DNA of 64,000 nucleotides from Taudactylus pleione (taxonomy: Eukaryota > Chordata > Amphibia > Anura > Myobatrachidae), in the NCBI GenBank assembly GCA_031769625.1, contig JAUIMM010000178.1, positions 29,034,001 through 29,098,000 on the forward strand. Reading direction: 5' to 3'. The translations under genes were made by a program, and so were the position numbers. A model generated the notes under the pieces. It saw only the letters and a list, made by a program, of their open reading frames with translations, did not search any database and was not told the origin of the DNA. This document shows positions 56,863 to 64,000 of this stretch, piece after piece (the first letter of the stretch is position 1; every line of letters starts with the position of its first letter).

Positions 56863-57927
56863 TTGTGTATCACCTAATACCTTTCCTATTCTACTGATAG
56901 CTGGCCTAGGCATCCCTCAGCCCCTAGCCATCCAGATCAAATTTCCATGGCAACACTTCTAAACTCCCATTTCAACCCCTACCAATGATAAGGTAGAGCT
57001 ATGCCATTTTAGGGTGATTTCAGAAGCTCCATACCCAGGAATACATTATTCTGCTGTCCCTGTGTGTGTGTGAAGGTGACGATGCCACTTTAAATCCCAC
57101 TTTATTTAGTAAATATAAACTACTATACTCTGCTAACCTTTATCAGCCAGCATTTGTAGTCTCAGGTTTAGCATCTACAGTAGATGAGGCAAGTTCAATT
57201 ACGTTTTTCAATATACTTTTTTTACCACTCATTATTATATTCATTCTTTAGAGTCTGCCACCATCTCACATTTATTTTCATGGTCACATACAGTATATGC
57301 TGAATTATGTTGGAATCAATATTTTGCAATACATTTTACTTCCAAGACAGTAAACCAAAATGTTTTCCAGACTCAATAACTGCTTTTGAGCCTGCAACAT
57401 GTTCTTTGAAAGAGATCACAAGTGTCTTTCAAATCTCAAGTGACAAATAAACCAAAACTACATATATGGGCACATTGCAGTGAAGTCTTTTAACAGGACC
57501 CCAGGAGCAGAGAGGTGAAAGTTCAGAGTTTACAAGTCCTTGCTAGTTGAATATGTACCCTTTTTAAGTCATTTTATATGGGATCATTTCATTTACCTCT
57601 AATGATGCACTGCCACAATGTATTATTGTCTGCTGTTTGAAGTAATGCTTGTTTATTTTGTGCAATATGAAAGACACAACAACCATATGTTGTTGAACTG
57701 AAATAAATCATTTCTTTAAACATTTTAAATCATAACTAGTCATAACAAATAGAAATGTCATATTTATGTAAAAAAAAATGCATATTACAATTACAGCATA
57801 CATCGATGACCTTTTTCTATTGCTTTGGGGTGTATAGATGCATGAATAGGTGACAAGTGAAATTTAATTTGTTAAATTCAAACCATTACACAGGTCTGCG
57901 ATGAAAAAGCTTTTTTAACAAATTTAT
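56863..57927. other. No clear gene
   Basis: Unassigned DNA without repeat ends or coding domains; GTGTGTGTGTGAAGGTG at 57060 is simple sequence. Confidence 0.45.
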
Positions 57928-58087
57928 TAGAGATGAGCGGGTTTGGATTTCAGAGATCCAAACCCACCCGAATTTAGCAGATCCGAGTCGGATCCAAGCC
58001 GGCTGTAATGTTCCCACCTTACTTGAATCTCTCAAATCGAGGCAAAACCATAGAGATGAAATCTAGCGGCTCGCGAGCTTTCATCTC

Positions 58088-58097
58088 TATATATAAG
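58088..58097 (+). promoter_or_regulatory. Possible TATA box of the hAT element
   Basis: TATATATAAG lies about 160 bp inside the element, followed by a GC-rich CGTAGCGGGCGCCATTTC stretch, in the right place to start a transcript of the BED-finger gene. Confidence 0.4.
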
Positions 58098-58154
58098 GGA
58101 CGTAGCGGGCGCCATTTCACTCAGGCTGTGGAGACTGAACAGGGAGGGTGGGTA

Positions 58155-58390
58155 GGGTAGGGCTAGGCAGAGGTGATGTGCTGTTCTGTCTGCCTTGTCC
58201 TGTTCTGTCTGCTGTGTCCTGGGCTGGTTCTGATCCATTCTGGGCTGGTGTTGTTGTGCTGTCTTCTGTGCCCATCTGGGCTGTTGCTGATCCATCAGGG
58301 CTGGTGCTACTGCTGTCACTGTGCTGTCTGCTGTGTCCATCTGGGCTGTTGCTGATCCATCTGGGCTGGTGCTGTCTGCTGAGTCCATCT
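58155..58390 (+). repeat. Leader tandem repeat of the hAT element
   Basis: Irregular units built on CTGTCTGCTGTGTCC and GGGCTGTTGCTGATCCATC. They produce long frames on both strands (up to 118 codons) with no domain. The related element at 15395-18664 has a different tandem repeat at the same place. Confidence 0.75.
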
Positions 58391-58469
58391 GGGCCCAAGT
58401 TTTGGACCCCCCAAAAAAATGAAAATATTTTTTTTGTGTGTGTAATATATATTTGTCTGTGTGCGTGTT

Positions 58470-58735
58470 AGGATTAACCGCACAAGATCTAGCAAGTCAG
58501 CAATGCAACCTAGTGCTGCCCAACTCCAGTCATCATCAATCTGTGCTCTGGGCCCAAGTTCTGGAGATGGATAAAAAATAAAAACATATTGTGTTTTTTT
58601 TTTCAAATAATCGTGTCTGTGTGTCTGTGCATGTGAGGCTTAGCCGCACAAGATCTAGCAAGTCGGCAACGCAACCTAGTGCTGCCTGACTCCAGTCGTC
58701 ATCAATCTGTGCTCTGGGCCCAAGTTGTGGACCGG
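58470..58735 (+). repeat. Two-copy direct repeat, ~150-bp period
   Basis: 58475-58580 and 58625-58735 share CCGCACAAGATCTAGCAAGT, CTCCAGTC and CATCAATCTGTGCTCTGGGC. An earlier partial unit ends at about 58400 (GGGCCCAAGTTTTGGACC). Together with the leader repeat they make up most of the 5' untranslated part. Confidence 0.8.
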
Positions 58736-58871
58736 CCAAAAAAAAAAAACATAGTGTATTTTTTTGTAAAAAAATTTTCTGTGTGCTCATGACTGCACAT
58801 TGGTGAATTTTGTAACCACACCTTGGCTACACTATTGGTGTTTGTGACACTGCTTCAAGACCACAGAAAAT

Positions 58872-60180
58872 ATGGCGGGCTATCACATGACAGGAGAGCA
58901 AGGCCAAGAACCACATGTTGTAGCTGCCACCAGCAGTGCAAGGCCATCAACTTCCTCATCCTCTATGAAGGCCCATACCCCAGAGCTTAAGTCACGCCAT
59001 CGATATGGTAAAGCTACTTTTACTGAAGTTAAGAAAAAAAATGTAAAGGAAATTTGCCTTTAGATAAACAAAAAATTGGCAATATGCCATTCACTACACA
59101 AAGTGGCAAGGAAAGGATAAGGCCTTGGCCTTTCTTTATGAAGACTGATGGTTCTGATTCTGATAGCCCTTCAGAAAAAACAACTGTGTGCCCTGAGAAA
59201 TCAAAATCACAAATCCCTGAGGAGAGTGCAAGTGTGTCCGAGGTTGCCATGTGTGAGCCAGACCTAAATACTAGTGTACTGGAGGATCCTCCAAGTTCCA
59301 ACATTTGTGTGCCCTCTGTAAATGTGGGGAAGGACAGTCAACATCTTGCAGATGAAGTCAGTGAGGATGCTTCTGTGGAATTGCACATGGAGGAAGAGGA
59401 TATTTTGGTAGGTGCTAAGGATAATGAGGATTTTGATGATGAAGATGTTGGTGATGAGGATGTTGATGCCGAGGATGTCCTTTGTGTAAGTAAGGCAACA
59501 GCTGTTGCCCATGGATTGAAAAAGCCAAAGACCATTGTTGTCATGCTGGGGCAAAAGACAAAAAAATCCACTTCTCACATGTGGAATTATTTCCACCCCT
59601 ATCCGGACAACAGTTGTCAAGCCATATGTAACCATTGGAAAGCAAGAGTGAGTAGAGGGAGGGACCTAAACCACCTAGGAACCTCCTAATTGTTACGTCA
59701 CTTGGAGCACATTCATCAAATATCAAAGTGTATGTCGCCAAGTTCCAAAACTCGAAACGTAACAAGTCCAGTCTTACCTACCTGCTCCCTCTCTGTGGGA
59801 TCCAAGTGCCTTCGATCTCCAACACCAACACCTGCATCATCATCAACATCCTCATTCGTGATCGGAAATAATTTAAAAAAACAATTGACTATTAAACAGT
59901 CCTTTGATGGAGAAAGTAAGTATAACAGCTGTCACCCAGTTTCACAGCAGATCACTGACGCCATGACGGCTGTGCTAGCATTAGATGGTGAAATAATAAA
60001 AAATGAGGATGATAGTGTGGAGGAAGTGCAAAAGGAGGATGAGTGGGAAATGCTAATGTGGATGTTGATGATAAGGAAGTGGTTTGCATAAATCAGCCAC
60101 AAGTGGCAGCAGTTCTTGCTAATGATAAAAAGAAAGCCAGAAAATTAACATCTTGGGTGTGGAATTATTTTAATATAAAT
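58872..60180 (+). pseudogene. hAT gene with two BED zinc fingers, broken
   Basis: First piece: GYHMTGEQGQEPHVVAATSS, stop at 59061. The next frame, 59054-59689, starts MPLDKQKIGNMPF, has an acidic Ser/Glu/Asp-rich linker (DNEDFDDEDVGDED) and finger 1: SHMWNYFHPYPDNSCQAICN then HWKARVSRGRDLNHLGTS, stop, LLRHLEHIH. Compared with finger 2 the second metal-binding Cys has become Trp. A Pro/Ser linker and another acidic stretch lead to finger 2 at about 60130: TSWVWNYFNINSDNS, then the inserted element, then CSICKAKVSRGRDV. BED fingers bind DNA in hAT transposases. Stops, shifts and the insertion prevent a full product. Confidence 0.8.
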
Positions 60181-60195
60181 TCTGACAACAGTCTG

Positions 60196-60745
60196 GGGGT
60201 CATTCAGACCCGCTCGCGAGCGCAGGACGCTCGCAAGCGGGTCGATGGTGCACTACTGCGCATGCGCAAGACGGAGGGAACTCCGTCGTGCGCATGCGCG
60301 AGACCCGGCTAGCGACGGGATAGCCGTCGCTCCGGGTCTCGCACCAAAGGGGGCATGCTGTCGATGTTGATTGACAGCACGCCCCCTTTGGTGGGCGTGC
60401 TGGAAGCATGGCTGCCAGACGGAGGAGTTCCAATGGGAATGCCTACTGTCTGGGGCCGGCCCCACTGACATCAGTAGTGATGTCAATGGGAGTGATTTTG
60501 GCTCTGATAGAGACAAAATCACTCCAGGGCTTGTGGCAGCGAGACCCTACCACAGGGTCTCCGTCGTAAGCCCGATGGTCATGATGGCCTTGACCATCGT
60601 GACCATCATCATGAACGCTCGCTATAGCTGTGGGTGGTCACCCACAGCTATGCGAGCGTCCAAGAGGCCGCTCCGTTTTCATGTAGGAGTGCCCTGATTC
60701 AGAGCGAACGCTCTAGTCAGAGTGTCCGGCTCTGAATCAGGCCCT
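60196..60745. mobile_element. Harbinger-like 550-bp MITE, copy 2
   Basis: Starts GGGGTCATTCAGACCCGC and ends GGCTCTGAATCAGGCCCT, with CTG at 60193-60195 and 60746-60748. Same length and design as 290-839, including GCGCATGCGC hairpins and the GCACGCCCCCTTTGG pair. It splits the second BED finger just before its Cys-Ser-Ile-Cys pair; reading through at the CTG duplication restores the frame of the finger. Confidence 0.9.
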
Positions 60746-60748
60746 CTG

Positions 60749-61602
60749 TTCCATTTGCAAAGCAAAAGTTAGTAGAGGAAGGGACGTTAACCATCTAGGC
60801 ACCTCCTCCCTGTTACATCATTTGTTTGCAATTTGTTTAACAAAATTATAATTTGTAAAAAGCAGTCCAGTATCAGCTACCAGCAGTTTGGACCAGTACA
60901 TGCAATCTCCACCACCAACACCCTCATCATCAACCTCCTCCTTAATAATTGAAGGTAGTCCTTCCAAAACATGTTTTGTGGGGGCCCAAACAAATTAAGG
61001 AGTTCAGCCACGAAACTGTCAGTCTTAGCGGCTAAAGTGCTTGGTTTGTTAAACTGTGCATGTCCTTTTTAATATCCCACATAAGAGTGGGTGGGAAGGA
61101 CAATTCCATCTTGCACCTCTTTCCTTTACATTTGACACAATTTGGAGCATTGCCAACTGACATTTTTATAGTTTATTAAACTGCCATCCTGTCTGCCACT
61201 GGTGTGTGGCAAAGTTTCATAGATGTCCTATATTTTTTAAACTGCCGTGCGTTTGTGCCGCTGCTCTGTTGCTTACTTTAGCCAGCCAACTCGCTGAAGC
61301 CTTTGGCCTGTATTGGTGAAAAATAGTGAAATCAATATTGTGAGCTGTGAGGTGGTTAAAAATGCCTAGAAATGGCTGAAAATGATTGTTATTAAGGTTA
61401 ATAATACTGTAGGAAAAAAAACAGGCCCAAATTATGTGGTTTTAGCTGTTTATATAATATTTGTGAAAAAATACAGATCCAAAACCAAAACCAAAACCTA
61501 AAAACAACACACCAAGGAAAAAAATCCAAAACCAGATTCAGATCCAAAACCAGGGGAGATCCAGATCCAAAACCAAAACACGGGGGTCGGCGCACATCTC
61601 TA
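60749..61602 (+). other. 3' part of the hAT element
   Basis: Begins with the rest of BED finger 2 (to about 60830), then a short linker (CCACCACCAACACCCTCATC), then non-coding sequence matching 17753-18664, and ends with AAAACCAAAACC-rich DNA and the terminus GCGCACATCTCTA. The transposase catalytic domain expected here is absent. Confidence 0.65.
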
Positions 61603-61855
61603 GAATTTATTTGATACTTATAGATTTTTGGCATCTGAACACGACAATGACTCCCGATTTTGCATATCACATCACGTTTTTCTGCAAAATGTGTATTTAT
61701 GAATAAGTCATTTTTTCATATTCTTTAAAGTAATAAATGTATTCTGCCTACATTTATTCTAATACATTATCTTAAATGAATTCAGTCGGTTGTATAGAAC
61801 GTTGCAATTCAGTTCACGTCATAAAACTTCCCCCCGCCCAGTGCCAGTTAAAGGT

Positions 61856-62150
61856 CCACATGGGCCTGGAGCTGAAATTTACAAAGGGCCTAAATCCCTT
61901 ACTGTCATCGATCAGAGCAGGAAGCTCCCTGGGGCTTGCGGTTGCCGAGACCCAACCTTAGGGTCTCGTCGCAAGCCCCGATGGTTGTGATGGTCTTGAC
62001 CATCGCGACCATCAACCTGGTCGGTTGCTAAAGCTGTGGGTGGTAACCCACAGATTAGCTAGTGACCAGGAGGACGCACTTAAAAATACAAGCGGCCGCC
62101 CTCATTCAGAACGAGCGCTCGCTTCTTGCGAGTGCCTCTGAATGAGGGCC
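61856..62150. mobile_element. hAT MITE fragment next to a Harbinger-like MITE piece
   Basis: 61856-61890 (CCACATGGGCCTGGAGCTG) matches the inner left part of 48699-49031. 61910-62150 matches 38272-38513 closely and ends GCCTCTGAATGAGGGCC. Neither is complete. GGGCCTAAAT appears at both the left junction (61887) and right junction (62147), which may reflect recombination or a duplication. Confidence 0.65.
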
Positions 62151-62199
62151 TAAATCAGATGCAATGCAGTTTTGTCCTGTGCAGGCTCATTTTAACCCT

Positions 62200-62780
62200 T
62201 GCCTAAAATAGTTTAGAAATTGGAAAAAATAATGTTATCAAATCCAGTTTAGTAGAGCCAAATAAAGTTTTACTTCCACCTCTGCATATAAAATTAGGAC
62301 TGATGAAACAATTTGTAAAAGTACTGCCTAAAGATGGAGAAACTTTCAAATATCTCTGCACCAAATTCCCTAACCTATACGATGCTAAACTGAAGGAAGG
62401 CATTTTTACAGGCCCTGACATTAGACAGTTAATAAAAGATGAACATTTCGGGTGTGTAATGAATATTGTGGAACTTTCGGCATGGACTTCGTTCAAACAA
62501 GTAATTTCAAAATTTTTAGGCAATGTCAAGGATCCAAACTACAAAGAAATTGTCAGGGAAATGCTTAATAGTTACAGAAACCTTGGCTGCAATATGAGTT
62601 TAAAGGTACATTTTTTGAATTCCCATATTGAGCATTTCCCGAATAATCTCGGAGACTACATTGAAGAATAGAGTGAATAGTTTCACCAAGACGTTAAAGA
62701 TGTAGAAAGAAGATACCAGGGTCGTTGGGACGTCAGCATGATGGCTGACTACTGCTGGATGATACACAAAAAAAGCTTAT
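62200..62780 (+). pseudogene. Fragment of an unfamiliar conserved protein
   Basis: One open frame runs from about 62207 to 62669 (first ATG 62303), reading KVLLPPLHIKLGLMKQFVKV, then KLKEGIFTGPDIRQLIKDEH, FGCVMNIVELSAWTSFKQVI and NMSLKVHFLNSHIEHFPNNL. After two stops within four codons it continues FHQDVKDVERRYQGRW and MMADYCWMI, ending near 62780. The dense conserved-looking pattern resembles a protein I recall from many animal genomes, often in repeats, without an agreed function. Whether it is a transposase part is not clear. No partner domain or element ends were found here. Confidence 0.6.
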
Positions 62781-63179
62781 AAGCAAAAAGTGACAAAACG
62801 AAGTTTGAATACAAAAACAACAAGATATTAACAATTTTTTTCAAGAATTATGGTTTTGTTTCTATTATTGTTTGATTTTATTGTTATTTTATTCTTGTTT
62901 TTTTCTTAAAAATTTATATAACTCCCTTATAGGTAAATGTGATGTGGTAATTTTTTTACTATTTCTTGATGTACACAGTATAATTAAGAATATAAAAGTA
63001 TTATTAAAAAAGCTTTCAATACTTAAATTTCAGAGACCTGTGTTATATAGCATTTATAATTAGCATTTCTTTAAAAAAGTGCCATAAATGTACAGTGTCA
63101 TACAGAGCAGAGATACAAAACTGCATAAACATGGTAACAATGTTGGTATATTTGAAATAGGTTTGGTATGACGCTGACG
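62781..63179. other. AT-rich, no clear feature
   Basis: Poly-T-rich DNA and short frames, nothing recognisable. Confidence 0.45.
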
Positions 63180-63625
63180 TCGGCCAAACATTCATAATCC
63201 TGACAGAGGAGGTAAGACCCCTAACCCTACTATTCTCTCCCCCCTAACCCTAACACTCCCTTAGGGGTGCCTAACCCTAAAACTCCCATGGTGGTGCCTA
63301 ACCCTAAGTCCACCCTGGGGGTGCCTAAACCTAACCCTCTCCCATGCACCTTAAACCTAGCCCTCCTGGGTGGGGTGACTTACCCTAACTTCCCCCCATG
63401 GTGCCTAACCCTAACCCTACCCACAGGGTGCCTAACCCAAAGTCACCCCCCGGGGGTGCCTAAACCTAACCCTCCCCTCCCTGCGGCTAACAACTAAGTG
63501 TCTCTGCTTACCTTTCTTTTGGGAAGCGATCCTGTCGGGATTCTGCCATCAGGCTAAAGATAGGCATCTGGATTTAAATGCCTATCTTTAGTCCCGTGCC
63601 AGGATTTAGACAGCGGGATTTTGAC
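63180..63625 (-). mobile_element. Second element with telomere-like repeats
   Basis: Carries about seven units of 30-45 bp with GGGGTGCCTAACCCTAAC between 63215 and 63490, the reverse complement of the repeats at 53765-54010. It is flanked by GGGATTCTGCC and GCGGGATTTTGACG-type sequence. A hairpin AAAGATAGGCATCTGGATTT with AAATGCCTATCTTT lies at 63556-63592. Ends are not exactly defined. No coding domain. Confidence 0.7.
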
Positions 63626-63858
63626 GGATGGCTTCTCATCCCTCTGTATATTGACTGTATCCCATTTGTAATGTATACCTATCAGCAGAGTTGGTGAGCT
63701 TAAGGGGAGGGATGAAACAGGAGATGGGAGGGTGCAGCACATAACAGAGTAGGGTAAGGACAGGGGGGTATTACAATGCATGGGGGCTAAGGGATAGGGA
63801 AAAAAACTGATCAGGCAGACAATTGGCAGGCTGGGGTGAACGTTTGATGTATTTAAGG
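63626..63858. other. No clear feature
   Basis: Short unassigned spacer; purine-rich GGGGAGGGATGAAACAGGAG near 63700. Confidence 0.4.
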
Positions 63859-64000
63859 GCCTGATTCAGCAAGGATCGCTAATGTGATCGTGGCTGCTAT
63901 CACATATGCAGGTCTTCTGCAAAAGTATGCTAATATGTGTAATTGCAAAGCACTCGCACGGACAACATGCAGATGCCCACTTCCCCTCTCACACATCCGT
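63859..64000. mobile_element. Left end of a MITE cut by the window edge
   Basis: Opens GGGCCTGATTCAGCAAGG, the end type of 52088-52320, and continues with inverted CATATGCAG and GCTAATGTGATCG-type motifs to the last base. The right end lies outside the window. Confidence 0.6.

Larger units (their letters stand above)
57928..61602 (+). mobile_element. hAT-family element with BED-finger gene
   Basis: Starts TAGAGATGAGCGGG and ends GCGCACATCTCTA, with flanks AAATTTAT (57920-57927) and GAATTTAT (61603-61610) matching in seven of eight bases. It holds a promoter-like region, a repetitive leader, a gene with two BED-type zinc fingers and a 3' end of TTTTGGATCTG repeats on the minus strand. The catalytic part of the transposase is missing between about 60850 and 60960, compared with the relic at 16261-18664. 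A 550-bp element has landed inside it (60196-60745). Confidence 0.85.

Noticed and set aside
58032..58471. Gln/Asp-rich and hydrophobic frames on both strands
   Set aside because: They come from the leader tandem repeat of the hAT element at 57928-61602 and have no family features.
1..64000. tRNA genes or tRNA-derived SINEs
   Set aside because: I looked for A-box and B-box type internal promoters (GGTTCGANTCC) and found no convincing pair; a covariance-model scan would be needed to exclude decayed copies.

Overview
The window looks like intergenic DNA from a large, repeat-rich vertebrate genome. An anuran amphibian is the best fit. This rests on the mix of repeats: Tx1-type L1 and L2 LINEs, a Penelope-like element with a GIY-YIG domain, a Ty3 element of the Gmr1 gene order, Tc1 elements, and many small hAT-like and Harbinger-like elements sharing the end motif CTGAATCAGGCC. 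The species is an inference. I found no convincing host exon, tRNA, rRNA, CRISPR array or bacterial-type operon. Almost every long open frame is either a broken transposon gene or a chance frame through a repeat.

Layout. 1-1262: three nested foldback elements. 2814-5231: small inverted-repeat elements and a deleted hAT. 5389-7004: complete but mutated Tc1. 7037-12576: Ty3 retrotransposon with both LTRs, on the minus strand, in the order gag-PR-IN-RT-RH. 12988-14630: second Tc1. 14719-14915: palindrome with a hammerhead-like core. 15395-18664: decayed hAT with a minisatellite-like leader. 18804-18959: small hAT element. 19301-27010: a pair of Harbinger-like ends enclosing a 1 kb palindrome, a coiled-coil gene remnant and a Penelope-like element. 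27346-27520 and 30166-31648: more foldback elements and an L1 ORF1 fragment. 31.7-35.8 kb: quiet AT-rich DNA. 35812-36510: inverted-arm insertion with a 14-bp target duplication. 37818-38530, 40181-40582 and 41978-43602: nested or hAT-type elements, the last carrying a higher-order minisatellite. 45030-48133: Tx1-type L1 lacking its reverse transcriptase core. 48699-49031: hAT element with perfect 8-bp duplication. 52600-56780: L2 LINE split by an insertion with telomere-like repeats. 57928-61602: hAT element with two BED fingers, the second split by a 550-bp element. 62200-62780: fragment of an unfamiliar, apparently conserved protein. 63180-63625: second element with telomere-like repeats.

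How the parts work together. Autonomous families (Tc1, hAT with BED fingers, Penelope-like, L1, L2, Ty3) sit beside short elements that carry only ends and presumably borrow those enzymes. Nesting gives relative ages: the 550-bp Harbinger-like element is younger than the hAT it splits, and the telomere-like element is younger than the L2. All coding regions I could follow carry stops, frameshifts or deletions, so none of these copies looks able to move by itself. Positions and identities come from reading the sequence and from memory of the families; no database search was run.
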